Assembly: GCF_014697625.1 (NCBI RefSeq) | Contig: NZ_JACJSG010000006.1 | Span: forward strand, 1-64,000 | Origin: Anabaena azotica FACHB-119 | GTDB lineage: Bacteria; Cyanobacteriota; Cyanobacteriia; Cyanobacteriales; Nostocaceae | Length of the DNA: 64,000 nucleotides | Direction of reading: 5' to 3' | Part shown: piece after piece, positions 54,292 through 63,936 of the stretch | Numbering within the stretch: position 1 is the first letter of the stretch | Layout of the letters: each line of letters begins with the position of its first letter | Position numbers and translations under genes: made by a program | Notes under the pieces: model-generated | What the model was told of the DNA's origin: nothing | What the model saw: only the letters and a program-made list of their open reading frames with translations | Databases searched by the model: none

Positions 54292-54909
54292 TTAATCAAA
54301 ATCCGTGGGTAAATCTGGCTGGCGATAATGTTGAAAAATTCGCTGGATTTGTTTTGGTGTCACACGTCCTAAAGAGAGTTCGGGTAAAGCATCTTCAGTA
54401 AAGAAACCAACTTCTTCAGTTTCCATACTTGCTGATGGAGAACCACCCACAAGTTCGCATTGAAAAAATATTTTATAAATATAAAAAGGAAATGGTGGGT
54501 GTCCTTGTCTATCTCTGTCATAGACTGCTAGCACCTTAGTTGCGCTTGTCTGATAACCAGATTCTTCAAAAACTTCCTTGACAACTACCTCACTGGGTGA
54601 CTCACCAACATCAGCCCATCCCCCCGGTAAAGTCCAAAGACCATCAGACCGTTCTTTGACTAATAAGATAGTGTTGTCCCGAAAAACTGCACCGCGCACA
54701 TCAACCTTGGGCGTAGCGTAGCCGAGTTCACGAGTGAATAAATCTAGAACTTGACTATGTTCAACATTTGTGTATGTCGCCATAATTTCTGCGGCGATCG
54801 CCCGTACCTGTTTAAAGCGTTCGATATCAAATGGATTTTCAGAATAGGTGAGTCCATTTTGGGCAATTGCTTGTAACTTTTGCGTCCACTCCAGCCATTT
54901 TGGTTGCAT
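54292..54909 (-). CDS. Nudix hydrolase with N-terminal helper domain
   Basis: A 205-residue Nudix protein. Residues 1-60 match the helical N-terminal module found in nucleoside-diphosphate-X hydrolases (KWLEWTQKLQAIAQNGLTYS and FDIERFKQVRAIAAEIM). The Nudix box at about 95-120 is PGGWADVGESPSEVVVKEVF with EESG following, so the usual Arg of the RE pair is Lys. Lys for Arg is conservative and the catalytic glutamates are intact. It probably cleaves a nucleotide sugar or ADP-ribose-like substrate. Confidence 0.88.
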   Translation of the reverse strand: MQPKWLEWTQKLQAIAQNGLTYSENPFDIERFKQVRAIAAEIMATYTNVEHSQVLDLFTRELGYATPKVDVRGAVFRDNTILLVKERSDGLWTLPGGWADVGESPSEVVVKEVFEESGYQTSATKVLAVYDRDRQGHPPFPFYIYKIFFQCELVGGSPSASMETEEVGFFTEDALPELSLGRVTPKQIQRIFQHYRQPDLPTDFD

Positions 54910-54998
54910 ATATTTTTGCGATACAGGGATTGTGGAAAGAGGCTAAGGGTTGGGAAAACAACCCAGTCCCTAATCCCCAGTCCCTAATCCCCTGTTAC

Positions 54999-56201
54999 CT
55001 ACGCCTCATCTAAAGCAGCGATACCGGGTAATACCTTACCTTCGAGTAACTCTAAGCTAGCGCCGCCACCTGTAGAAATGTGGCTCATTTGATCAGCCAA
55101 ACCAACCTTTTCTACAGCCGCTACCGAGTCACCACCGCCGATGATGGTAGTTGTGCCTGTTTTGCTCAAATCTGCTAGAGTACGAGCGATCGCTTCAGTA
55201 CCCACAGCAAACTTATCAAACTCAAACACACCCATAGGCCCGTTCCAAATCACGGTTTTGGTATCTGCCAAAGCTTCTTGAAAGACCTTAACAGAATCAG
55301 GGCCGATATCCAAACCCATCCAACCATCAGGGATATTTTCGATGCTCACAGTTTGAGAATTAGCATCAGGCGCAAAGTTATCAGCCACTACCACATCAGT
55401 GGGTAACAGCAAGCTAACGCCCCGTTCCTTAGCCTTAGCTTCCAAAGACTTCGCCAATTCCAGCTTGTCTTCTTCCACCAGAGACTTACCCACACTCAAA
55501 CCACGCGCCTTGTAGAAAGTGAAAATCATCCCCCCACCAATGATCAGCTTGTCGCACTTCTCCAGTAGGGTTTCAATCACACCGATTTTGCTGGAAACCT
55601 TGGAACCACCGATGATAGCAGCCAAAGGACGTTGGGGATTTTCAATTGCACTTTGCAAGTATTGCAATTCCTTTTCCACCAAGTAGCCAGCTACAGAAGG
55701 GCTGAGGAACTTAGTTACACCCTCAGTAGAAGCGTGAGCGCGGTGAGCAGTACCGAAAGCATCATTTACGTAAAAATCAGCATTAGCCGCCAATTTTTGG
55801 GCAAATTCAGGATCGTTTTTCTCTTCTTCTTTATAAAAACGGACATTTTCCAGTAACAGAACTTGACCATTTTCTAACGCCGCCACCTTAGCCGCAACTT
55901 CATCACCAATTGAGTCATCGGTTTTGATCACTTCTTGCCCCAACAACTCAGAAAGCCGCTTGGCTACTGGTGTGAGACGCAATTTTTCATCTACACCCTT
56001 GGGACGACCAAAATGGCTGGTTAAAATTACCTTAGCGCCCTTTTGCGTTAAATCTTGGATGGTGGGTAGAGCCGCACGAATGCGAGTATCGTCTGTGATG
56101 TTGCCTTGCTCGTCTAAAGGCACGTTGAAGTCAACACGTACTAAAGCGCGTTTACCAGAGATATCAGCAGCAGATAAACTTGCTACAGTTTTTTTAGACA
56201 C
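54999..56201 (-). CDS. pgk: Phosphoglycerate kinase
   Basis: Makes ATP in glycolysis and consumes it in the Calvin cycle. 400 residues starting [20 protein letters not shown]. Motifs: VRVDFNVP (3-phosphoglycerate binding), [50 protein letters not shown] and the nucleotide-binding [14 protein letters not shown] choose the GTG at 56201 because AGGAGG lies six bases before it; the GTG at 56207 touches that site. It diverges from the universal stress gene over an 87-base gap. Confidence 0.97.
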   Translation of the reverse strand: MSKKTVASLSAADISGKRALVRVDFNVPLDEQGNITDDTRIRAALPTIQDLTQKGAKVILTSHFGRPKGVDEKLRLTPVAKRLSELLGQEVIKTDDSIGDEVAAKVAALENGQVLLLENVRFYKEEEKNDPEFAQKLAANADFYVNDAFGTAHRAHASTEGVTKFLSPSVAGYLVEKELQYLQSAIENPQRPLAAIIGGSKVSSKIGVIETLLEKCDKLIIGGGMIFTFYKARGLSVGKSLVEEDKLELAKSLEAKAKERGVSLLLPTDVVVADNFAPDANSQTVSIENIPDGWMGLDIGPDSVKVFQEALADTKTVIWNGPMGVFEFDKFAVGTEAIARTLADLSKTGTTTIIGGGDSVAAVEKVGLADQMSHISTGGGASLELLEGKVLPGIAALDEA

Positions 56202-56288
56202 AGCCACCCTCCTGATTGCCTTTTTGTTATTGTTTTGAAAGTAGAACCATCCAGATTTTACCGGAGACGGGGGTACGGAGGCGCAGCG

Positions 56289-56696
56289 ATGTTTAAGACA
56301 GTTCTATTTCCCATCGATCAAAGCCGAGAAGCAAGGGAAGCGGCCGATGTTGTCACCAACGTCGTGCAGAAATACGGTAGTCGCTTAATACTGCTGTCTG
56401 TGGTAGAAGAATCTACCCCAGACGAGCCGAAGACTGATCCAATGGTTTCTCCAGAAGCCGTTGCCAAACTGCTCAAGGATGCCCAAGCCTTATTTTCGCA
56501 GCAAGGTATTCCATCGGAAATTCTGGAAAAACAAGGTAAACCAGCCTTTACCATTTGCGATGTTGCCGATGAAGTAGGCGCAGATTTAATCATCATGGGT
56601 TGCAGAGGATTGGGTTTAACCGAGGAAGGCGCAACCGATAGCGTCACCACTCGCGTAATTAATCTCTCCCCTTGCCCAGTGTTGATAGTGCCTTAA
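56289..56696 (+). CDS. Universal stress protein (UspA family)
   Basis: 135 residues from the ATG at 56289, with GGAGG seven bases before it. The Usp fold is evident: [20 protein letters not shown] with the catalytic-site Asp, [10 protein letters not shown], and the C-terminal [18 protein letters not shown] then [13 protein letters not shown]. The ATP-binding loop G-x2-G-x9-G is partly kept (MGCRGLG). Usp proteins respond to stress; the specific trigger is unknown. Divergent from pgk. Confidence 0.92.
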   Translation: MFKTVLFPIDQSREAREAADVVTNVVQKYGSRLILLSVVEESTPDEPKTDPMVSPEAVAKLLKDAQALFSQQGIPSEILEKQGKPAFTICDVADEVGADLIIMGCRGLGLTEEGATDSVTTRVINLSPCPVLIVP

Positions 56697-56762
56697 ATTA
56701 TGATTCAGGTGCGTTAAATCCCGTTGACGCACCATTTTAACTAAAGAAAATTTTTATGATTC

Positions 56763-56885
56763 AGGACTTACGCCACTGGCACAATAGTAGGGTGCGTCAG
56801 ATGAGGAAAATCCTTTAATGTGTACGAAATTATTGGGACTGACGCACCTTACAGTTAGTTTGATGATGACACTTGCGTAAGTCCT
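56763..56885. mobile_element. MITE family A copy abutting the methyltransferase start
   Basis: 123 bases, AGGACTTACGC (56763-56773) to GCGTAAGTCCT (56875-56885), with the GTAGGGTGCGTCAG/CTGACGCACC core. The next base is the A of ATG. Confidence 0.78.
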
Positions 56886-57500
56886 ATGATGAATAATTTT
56901 TTACGCAACAAAAAGCTAATTTTTGACAGTTGGGCCTCCAGTTATGACTGGCTGTTTCCCTCGGTTTTTTACCAAGCTATTCATAAACGGTTGCTAGAAT
57001 ATGTTGATTTACCACAGCCAGCCAACGTACTTGATTTAGGCTGTGGAACTGGCCGCTTATTACAACGCCTTGCTGCTGAGTTTCCCCAATTGCGGGGTAC
57101 AGGATTAGATTTATCTTCCAATATGGTGCGTCAAGCAAGACTTAATAATCGCCATCATCCACGTTTAATTTTTCTTGAAGGTAAAGCCGAGTCTCTTCCT
57201 TTTGGCAATGGTCAGTTTGACGCAGTTTTTAACACCATCAGTTTTTTACATTATGGTGAACCGCAGCAGGTGTTAAATGAAGTGTCACGGGTACTTGCTC
57301 CTGGGGGACGCTTCTATTTGGTTGATTTTATTTTTAGCCGAGAAGTAGAATCACCAATATTATCAATTTCTTCTCAGACAGTTAAATTCTATAGTCCCAA
57401 CCAACGGGAAGTTCTGGGTGCATCTGCTGGACTATTATCTGTGAATCATTATTATTTATTAGGTACTGTTTTGCTGACCATTTTTGCTAAACCAAGCTAA
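56886..57500 (+). CDS. Class I SAM-dependent methyltransferase
   Basis: A 204-residue Rossmann-fold methyltransferase: FDSWASSYDWLFPSVFYQAI, then AdoMet motif I in VLDLGCGTGRLLQRL, a motif II-like GTGLDLSSNMVRQARLNN, FDAVFNTISFLHY and the post-motif VLAPGGRFYLVDF. The N-terminal YD and C-terminal LLSVNHYYLLGTVLLTIFAK are UbiE/Coq5-like, but substrate is unknown. The start codons (56886, 56889) sit directly after a family A MITE and have no Shine-Dalgarno, so expression must be from within or across the element. Confidence 0.88.
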   Translation: MMNNFLRNKKLIFDSWASSYDWLFPSVFYQAIHKRLLEYVDLPQPANVLDLGCGTGRLLQRLAAEFPQLRGTGLDLSSNMVRQARLNNRHHPRLIFLEGKAESLPFGNGQFDAVFNTISFLHYGEPQQVLNEVSRVLAPGGRFYLVDFIFSREVESPILSISSQTVKFYSPNQREVLGASAGLLSVNHYYLLGTVLLTIFAKPS

Positions 57501-57512
57501 AAATTCCTATAT

Positions 57513-57636
57513 AGGACTTACGCCAGCGTCATAATCAAACTAACTGTAGGGTGCGTCAGTCCCAATAATTTCGTACACATTAAAGGATTTTCCTCATCTG
57601 ACGCACCCTACCCCAAGTGTCAATTGCGTAAGTCCT
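57513..57636. mobile_element. MITE family A copy with 5-bp target duplication
   Basis: 124 bases, AGGACTTACGC to GCGTAAGTCCT. CTATA occurs at 57507-57511 and 57638-57642, one base outside each end. Confidence 0.78.
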
Positions 57637-57649
57637 GCTATAAACTGAC

Positions 57650-57750
57650 ATCTTGCACCTTCTCAATAAGCTAGTGGTGGGCAATGCCCACCCTACGAAA
57701 TCATATGGGTTTCGGGCTGCGATTTTCGCAATAACAGAGTGGTGCAAGAT
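57650..57750. mobile_element. MITE family D copy
   Basis: 101 bases from ATCTTGCACC to GGTGCAAGAT with GGTGGGCAATGCCCACC in the middle. It lies 13 bases after the family A copy. Confidence 0.72.
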
Positions 57751-58328
57751 ATGAGTAAACACAACAACACCCAAACATCTACTAGTTGTTTTGATTTCCT
57801 CCCCTCTTTAGATTCTTTCCAGGGATGTAAACATCAATTACTACTACAATTAAGCAATAGAAATATGTTACAGCGCCCCCTTACTTAGGATATTTGAGGA
57901 AATATCAACTTTCGCGTTGGGTGTTGTCGGTTGTAAACGAGACAGACATGAAATTAAACAGCGTTTTTACCTCTTTCTCTTGTTTTACACACTAGCTGTT
58001 ACATCTGCCAGGGAAGCTTTTTCTTTAGCTTCAATTATTAATTTAGCATTCAATAGATGACTTGGGAATTCCCTGCAAATAAACTTTACTTCCCTTGGTT
58101 AGATATTTTTTACCTCAGCCCTCTATTTGTAAGGATAAACTCAATAAAAATATTTGGTATTGCAGTCATATTTATTAGAGTAATAGCTTCAGTAATTTTT
58201 AAGTTTTGTTTTCATCTCTCAACTTGCACATTTTAAAACCTTTATACAGCAAGGCTTTGATAAATATCATCAAAATGTGCTTGTTTCATATTTTGCGGGA
58301 GAGTTCATCGTGTCCTTGGGAGGCTTAT

Positions 58329-58432
58329 ATCTTGCACCATTACCTTCCACTCGAAAATCGAAGCCCGAAACCTTTATTATTTCGTAGGGTGGGCAATGCC
58401 CACCACCAGCTTCCACAAGGGAGATGCAAGAT
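58329..58432. mobile_element. MITE family D copy, inverted
   Basis: 104 bases with ATCTTGCACC at the left and GATGCAAGAT at the right; the interior reads as the reverse of 57650-57750. Confidence 0.7.
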
Positions 58433-58638
58433 GTCAACAATGAAAATTTCCTTTGATTGCCTGTTCAATTTCTTCTGGGTTAGCATCTGCATAAGCTCAG
58501 GCATTTACTAAGTCAGCAGCAACATTGCCCACCGTATCATGGTTTTGGTGGGCAATGCCCACCCTACTGTTTCTATACGCTCTACATTTCACCCGGAATT
58601 GAGTATCATCTAAAAAGATGTGAAGAAATGTAAAGTAG

Positions 58639-59346
58639 ATGATGCAAAACAAAGTTGTTGTAATTGTTGGTGCGAGTGGTGGTATTGGTTCAGCCTTGGC
58701 TGATAAACTGGCGGCTGTTGGGGCAAAGTTAGTGCTAGCAGCGAGGGATAGCAGCCGTTTAGAGGCTTTGGCGCAGGAGTTACCAGGGGAAGTTTTAACA
58801 ATTCCTACAGATATTACTGACGCGCAGCAGGTGGAAAGTTTAATCCAAAAGACTGTGGCTGAGTTTGGTCAGATTGATGTGTTGGTAAATGCTGCTGGTG
58901 CGGGTATTCTCAAGCCTTACAACAGCGTCGAACCAGCCGATTTAGACAAAATGTTAGATGTTAACTTAAAAGGTAGTTTCTACACCACTCAAGCAGCAGC
59001 AGAGGAAATGCAGAAACGTAAATCTGGACATATCTGTAATGTGATTGGTATTTTAGGTAAACATTCAATGCCGATGGCTTCTGCTTATTCTGCGTCTAAG
59101 TTTGGTGTGGTGGGTTTTAGCAAGTGCTTGGCTGAAGAACTTAAGCGTTTTGGGATTAAATTTACCTTATTTTATTTTGGTGGAGTTGATTCACCATTCT
59201 GGGATAATGTCAGTTTGAAGGTAGACCGAAAAAAAATGCTGAGTACGGAAACTGCTGCTAATGCAATTTTCTTTGCTCTGTCTGCTGAACCCCAAGCTGT
59301 ACCACTAGAAATTAATATTCAGCCAGATAGTCATTTATTTTTCTAA
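58639..59346 (+). CDS. Short-chain dehydrogenase/reductase
   Basis: A 235-residue classical SDR. Cofactor loop VVIVGASGGIGSALADKLAA, LVNAAGAGIL (the NNAG position), the catalytic Ser region and the YSASK motif in MASAYSASKFGVVGFSKCLA are present. The residue after the second strand (AARDSSRLE) favours NADP. The product is close to beta-ketoacyl-ACP reductase-like SDRs but no family-specific substrate can be named. It lies 126 bases upstream of the HPPD gene on the same strand and may be co-transcribed. Confidence 0.9.
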   Translation: MMQNKVVVIVGASGGIGSALADKLAAVGAKLVLAARDSSRLEALAQELPGEVLTIPTDITDAQQVESLIQKTVAEFGQIDVLVNAAGAGILKPYNSVEPADLDKMLDVNLKGSFYTTQAAAEEMQKRKSGHICNVIGILGKHSMPMASAYSASKFGVVGFSKCLAEELKRFGIKFTLFYFGGVDSPFWDNVSLKVDRKKMLSTETAANAIFFALSAEPQAVPLEINIQPDSHLFF

Positions 59347-59471
59347 AAATACGGTAGATTTAAGAGGTCGAAAGTAAAAACCTAATCTCTTGCTTAGGCA
59401 GGAATCGAGAATCTGGCTAAAAAGGCAAAATTTACAGTTACTTAAGCTGTGGTGCTGGATTTCCAGAATTT

Positions 59472-60506
59472 ATGAAGATTGATCACGTTCATTTTTATGT
59501 CGAAGATGCCAAGATGTGGCGGGATTGGTTCCTCAACTATCTTGGCTTTACAGCAGTAAATAGTAGCATCAGTTCTCTACACACCTGTACGGAAGTGGTG
59601 AAAAGTGGTGCTGTCTGTTTTTTGCTGTCTTCACCTTTATTACCTACTAGTCCTGTAGCTGAATTTCTGCGTCAACATCCTCCAGGTGTGGCAGATGTGG
59701 CGTTTGCGGTAGATGTTGTAGAAGCGGCGATCGCTCATGCCCAAGCTCAAGGTGCAACAATATTACAATCTATCGAGGAGCGTCTAATTGGCAATATTGT
59801 CCGCAAATGTGGCAAAATCGCGGCTTGGGGTGGACTAACTCATACATTAATTGAAAAATTAAGTACAGATAATCAGATAAATTCGTCACCTAATTTTATT
59901 ACCGCCATAGACCATATTGTACTCAATGTAGCCGTAGGTGAGTTAGAGCCTGCTGTGGCTTGGTATGAGAAAATTCTCGATTTGCAACCCCGACAGGCTT
60001 TTAAAATTCAAACCGATCGCTCGGCACTACACAGTCAAGTGATGGTTTCCCGCGATGGCGTTGTACAATTACCAATTAACGAGCCAGCAACTAGCAATTC
60101 CCAAATTCAAGAATTTTTAGACTTTAACCGAGGAGCAGGAATTCAACATATTGCCCTACAAACACAAAATATTGTCAGTGCGATCGCGCAATTTCGCCAC
60201 CGTGGTTTACCATTGCTGTCAGTCCCCCCGACTTATTACTCCCAACTCAAACAGCGTTTAGCGATGCCATTATCATCCACCGAAATCGAAGCGATCGCTC
60301 AACAGGAAATTTTAGTAGACTGGCAGAAAGATCATCAACAAGGTGTATTGTTACAAATCTTCACCCGTCCCATCTTTGAACAACCAACCTTCTTTTTAGA
60401 ATTTATCGAACGTCGTTCCCAAGCCCAAGGTTTTGGCGAAGGAAACTTCCGCGCCTTATTTGAAGCCATCGAAAGCGAACAAATGAAGCGCGGAACACTT
60501 CAGTAG
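59472..60506 (+). CDS. hppD: 4-hydroxyphenylpyruvate dioxygenase
   Basis: Non-haem iron enzyme forming homogentisate for tocopherol and plastoquinone-type quinones. 344 residues in two VOC half-barrels. Iron ligands are the His in ITAIDHIVLNVAVG, the His in AGIQHIALQTQNI and the Glu in PTFFLEFIERRSQ; the C-terminus GFGEGNFRALFEAIESEQM is typical. The N-terminal half has lost metal ligands as in all HPPDs. Length is slightly shorter than plant forms. It follows the SDR gene. Confidence 0.93.
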   Translation: MKIDHVHFYVEDAKMWRDWFLNYLGFTAVNSSISSLHTCTEVVKSGAVCFLLSSPLLPTSPVAEFLRQHPPGVADVAFAVDVVEAAIAHAQAQGATILQSIEERLIGNIVRKCGKIAAWGGLTHTLIEKLSTDNQINSSPNFITAIDHIVLNVAVGELEPAVAWYEKILDLQPRQAFKIQTDRSALHSQVMVSRDGVVQLPINEPATSNSQIQEFLDFNRGAGIQHIALQTQNIVSAIAQFRHRGLPLLSVPPTYYSQLKQRLAMPLSSTEIEAIAQQEILVDWQKDHQQGVLLQIFTRPIFEQPTFFLEFIERRSQAQGFGEGNFRALFEAIESEQMKRGTLQ

Positions 60507-60575
60507 GTCAGTTGACAGTTGACAGTTATCAGTTATCAGTTGACAGTTGACAGTTGTCAGTTGTCAGTTGTTATT
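60507..60575. repeat. STRR array downstream of hppD
   Basis: CAGTTGA and CAGTTAT heptamers in tandem, followed by a C/T-rich CCCCCTTCCCCTTTCC tract that leads into the convergent sulfatase gene. Confidence 0.8.
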
Positions 60576-60623
60576 TTTCCCTTTCCCCCTTCCCCCTTCC
60601 CCTTTCCCCCTTCCCCCCAGTCC

Positions 60624-61937
60624 CTAACCTCCTGAATAAGGCACTAGTTCCGCCTCCCATTTCTGATATTCACCACGCAGTTCTGCAAAAATCTGCGTTT
60701 GTTCTGCTTGAATATTGGTTTCTTCTTGTGGGTCAGTTGCTAAATTGAAAAGATATTCATCTTCTCCATAAGTGACATATTTCCAATCTCCCCACCGCAC
60801 AGCACCTTGTATCATGGGTGGCGGTAAAACTGGTACTGCTTTGCCTTTGTAACGCCAAAACAATTTTCTTTCCCGCACAGGTGCTTCACCTTTGAGAATG
60901 GGAAGTAAGTTTTCACCATCAAGGGGATAATTTGGATCAGCCTGGGTTTGGGTAGCCGCCAAAATGGTTGCGGTAATGTCGTGGGTGATGATCACTTGGT
61001 CGCTAATTTGGTTGGCTGCTATCACTCCTGGCCAGCGAATAAAGGTAGGAACTCTAATTCCACCTTCATAGACTTTGCCTTTCTTACCTTTAAACGCCCC
61101 AAAGTTAGAAAATTTATCGCCTCCGTTATCGCTGGCAAAGATGACTATGGTATTTTCAGTTAGTCCAGCATCAGTTAATGCTTGCAGCACTCTGCCAACT
61201 CCATGATCTAAGGTTTGCATAACTGCGGCGTAGGATTCGGCTGTGCCTGTGTTAATCCAGTTTTGCAGACTATCTTGACCAATTAAAGCTTTGCTGAGGT
61301 CAATCTCGTTAGGGCCTTCCCAAGGCCAATGAGGCGCTGTGTAATGCAGACTGAGATAAAAAGGGCGGTTATGAGGTCTCTTAATGAAATCTATGGCACG
61401 TTCGGTAAATAAATCTGTGATGTAACCTACCTGCTGTATGGGAACTTCCGCTTCCCATAGGTCTGGTTCACCAGTAGGATCTACATGGCGAAAGTAATCG
61501 ATAGCACCGCTAAGGTTGCCAAAAAACTCATCAAAACCACTGCGTAAAGGCCCATATTTGGGTAGATAACCACAATGCCATTTACCTACTAGTGCTGTTT
61601 CATAACCACTCGTTTTTAACAATGAGGCAATGGTTGGATGTTCGGGGGGTAAGCCGATGCTTTCTCCTACTTGGCTATAACCACCTAAAGGTTCTTGTAC
61701 ACCAATGGGTAATCTACCCGGATAACGACCAGTAAAAAAGCTGACTCTTGTGGGTGTACAAACTGGGGATGATGAATAAGCATTGCTAAATCTGGTTCCT
61801 TCCCTAGCTAGTTGGTCTAAGTATGGGGTTCGATAATTTTGCTGACCATCAATACTCAAATCTCCCCAACCCAAATCATCAGCCAAAATGAACACAATAT
61901 TGGGACGTTGTACCGTAGCAGGATTAGTCGCAACCAT
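60624..61937 (-). CDS. Sulfatase (arylsulfatase family)
   Basis: A 437-residue sulfatase with PNIVFILADDLGWGDLSIDG (metal-binding Asp pair), then SSPVCTPTRVSFFTGRYPGR containing the CxPxR sequon whose cysteine is converted to formylglycine, HYTAPHWPWEGP and VIFASDNGGDKFSNFGAFKG. No signal peptide is visible, and no formylglycine-generating enzyme is in the window. I choose the ATG at 61937 (MVATNPATVQRPNIVFI): the open frame upstream is partly a family B MITE fragment and not sulfatase sequence. The ATG at 61952 is an alternative. Confidence 0.87.
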   Translation of the reverse strand: MVATNPATVQRPNIVFILADDLGWGDLSIDGQQNYRTPYLDQLAREGTRFSNAYSSSPVCTPTRVSFFTGRYPGRLPIGVQEPLGGYSQVGESIGLPPEHPTIASLLKTSGYETALVGKWHCGYLPKYGPLRSGFDEFFGNLSGAIDYFRHVDPTGEPDLWEAEVPIQQVGYITDLFTERAIDFIKRPHNRPFYLSLHYTAPHWPWEGPNEIDLSKALIGQDSLQNWINTGTAESYAAVMQTLDHGVGRVLQALTDAGLTENTIVIFASDNGGDKFSNFGAFKGKKGKVYEGGIRVPTFIRWPGVIAANQISDQVIITHDITATILAATQTQADPNYPLDGENLLPILKGEAPVRERKLFWRYKGKAVPVLPPPMIQGAVRWGDWKYVTYGEDEYLFNLATDPQEETNIQAEQTQIFAELRGEYQKWEAELVPYSGG

Positions 61938-62667
61938 TTTTAGTAAATACATTAAATTGATAGATTTACAGTATTTTACATCCAAGTTAACACCCCTACA
62001 CCCAATCTCATTGGAGCGTAAGTCCTGCATAGTCAATAGTCAATGGTCAATAGTCAATGGTCAATGGTCAACTGTCACCTGTCAACTGTCCACTTGTATA
62101 GAACTTTTCTAGATAAACTGTATTATAGGTTACAAAAAAAATATTTAATTATTAGTAATATTGGTCACTCAACTATTAATGACTTATAGTTATTTAATTA
62201 GATGAGCAAAATTAAGTAATTGATAGTAAAAGTTAATAAATCGCTAGAAATTAATTTCTTGATTAACTGAAATAAATAAAAAAAGTTTCAGTAAAAACAT
62301 GGTTAATTACTAATTAAATAATTGAAAAAGATTCGTATATTTGCTGAACTAATATATTGTTATATTAGCGTAAATAAATATATGAATTTGTGTTGTTCAA
62401 AAAACTATATCTGCATATTCATCACTGACCAAATAGAAGTACATCTATCACAAGCATTAGATATATGTATGAACACATACATATAAAGAGATTAAATGTA
62501 AAAAATGAACAAAAATGTGCAATTTATGTAATGAATATAGAGAAATATTTCACATATTAAATTAAAATAAAGATTACTCAATGATCCTACATAATTAACC
62601 AAATATTGGTGTTATAACACCTAGAACTGACCGCAACTTTACTTAGAATCATCAACACACACAAACT
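61938..62667. other. Long AT-rich upstream region of sps
   Basis: Holds a family B right-arm fragment (61986-62029, ACACCCCTACACCCAATCTC then GCGTAAGTCCT), STRR heptamers GTCAATG/GTCAATA (62030-62070), then 570 AT-rich bases with the palindrome at 62462-62485. No gene is seen. Confidence 0.6.
62462..62485. promoter_or_regulatory. NtcA-like site and palindrome upstream of sps
   Basis: TATATGTATG (62462-62471), AACA, CATACATATA (62476-62485) is a perfect 10-bp inverted repeat. It contains GTA-N8-TAC (62467-62480), the NtcA consensus. A well-placed -10 box about 22 bases downstream is not seen, so function is uncertain. Confidence 0.4.
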
Positions 62668-63936
62668 ATGAACTCTAACACTGAAAAACGTATAGCTTTA
62701 ATTTCAGTTCACGGAGACCCAGCCATTGAAATTGGGAAAGAGGAAGCAGGAGGGCAAAATGTTTACGTGCGCGAAGTGGGCAAAGCATTAGCTCAATTGG
62801 GATGGCAAGTAGATATGTTTAGCCGCAGAGTGAGTCCTGAACAAGAGTTAGTTGTTCACCACAGCCCACTTTGTCGCACAATTAGGTTGACAGCTGGGCC
62901 AGAAGAGTTTGTACCCAGAGATAACGGTTTTAAATATTTACCAGATTTTGTCAAGCAACTGTTGCAATTCCAACAGGAAAACAACATAACATACCCAATA
63001 GTGCATACAAACTACTGGCTTTCTAGTTGGGTGGGGATGCAGTTAAAAGAAATCCAAGGAAGCAAACAAGTTCATACATACCACTCATTAGGAGCAGTTA
63101 AGTACAAAGCTGTCGATACTATTCCTTTAATTGCAACTAAACGTTTATCTGTAGAAAAACAGGTATTGGAAACAGCAGAAAGAATTGTTGCTACCAGTCC
63201 TCAAGAACAACAACATATGCGATCGCTAGTTTCCACAAAAGGTTACATTGATGTTGTACCTTGTGGTACAGATATTCAACGCTTCGGTTCCATCGCCAGA
63301 CAAGCAGCTAGAGCCGAATTAGGTATTGACCAAGATGCAAAAGTTGTTTTATATGTAGGGCGTTTCGACCCCCGCAAGGGTATAGAAACTGTAGTGCGGG
63401 CTGTAAATGAGTCGGAATTACGCAACTCTGGCAAACTGAAACTAATTATTGGTGGTGGTAGTACCCCTGGTAATAGCGATGGTAGAGAGCGCGATCGCAT
63501 TGAAGGTATTGTGCAAGAATTAGGCATGAGCGATATCGTGAGTTTCCCTGGTCGCCTCAACCAAGATATCCTCCCGTCCTACTACGCGGCGGCTGATGTT
63601 TGCGTTGTTCCTAGCCATTATGAACCATTTGGACTAGTGGCGATCGAATCAATGTCGAGTGGTACACCTGTAGTAGCCAGTGACGTTGGTGGACTTCAGT
63701 TTACAGTAATTTCCGAGAAAACAGGTTTATTAGCACCACCAAAAGATGTGGCTGCTTTCAAAACCGCAATTGACAGAATTTTGCTCAACCCAGAATGGCG
63801 AGATGAATTAGGACTAGCCGCTAGGAGACACACTACCGAGAAATTTAGCTGGGATGGAGTAGCAGTGCAACTGGATGGGATATACAATCAGTTGTTGACG
63901 CAACAAGTTAAAGAAGCAGCATTGATTAGTAAATAG
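62668..63936 (+). CDS. sps: Sucrose-phosphate synthase, minimal form
   Basis: Transfers glucose from UDP- or ADP-glucose to fructose-6-phosphate, the first step of sucrose synthesis. 422 residues with only the GT4 glycosyltransferase domain and no C-terminal phosphatase domain, as in Anabaena SPS-A/SPS-B. Motifs: DPAIEIGKEEAGGQNVYVRE, HTNYWLSSWVG, YVGRFDPRKGIETVVRAVNE and the donor-site EPFGLVAIESMSSGTPVV with the E-x7-E pair. Whether it is spsA or spsB cannot be decided here. The long AT-rich leader suggests complex regulation. Confidence 0.93.
   Translation: MNSNTEKRIALISVHGDPAIEIGKEEAGGQNVYVREVGKALAQLGWQVDMFSRRVSPEQELVVHHSPLCRTIRLTAGPEEFVPRDNGFKYLPDFVKQLLQFQQENNITYPIVHTNYWLSSWVGMQLKEIQGSKQVHTYHSLGAVKYKAVDTIPLIATKRLSVEKQVLETAERIVATSPQEQQHMRSLVSTKGYIDVVPCGTDIQRFGSIARQAARAELGIDQDAKVVLYVGRFDPRKGIETVVRAVNESELRNSGKLKLIIGGGSTPGNSDGRERDRIEGIVQELGMSDIVSFPGRLNQDILPSYYAAADVCVVPSHYEPFGLVAIESMSSGTPVVASDVGGLQFTVISEKTGLLAPPKDVAAFKTAIDRILLNPEWRDELGLAARRHTTEKFSWDGVAVQLDGIYNQLLTQQVKEAALISK

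Larger units (their letters stand above)
57501..58638. other. Repeat-rich region with possible gene relics
   Basis: Contains family A (57513-57636), family D (57650-57750), an AT-rich stretch with a 43-codon frame (57751-57880) that I cannot assign, and an inverted family D copy (58329-58432). At 58441-58534 the minus strand reads VGNVAADLVNA-stop-AYADANPEEIEQAI, possibly an interrupted gene end. No intact gene is supported. Confidence 0.5.
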
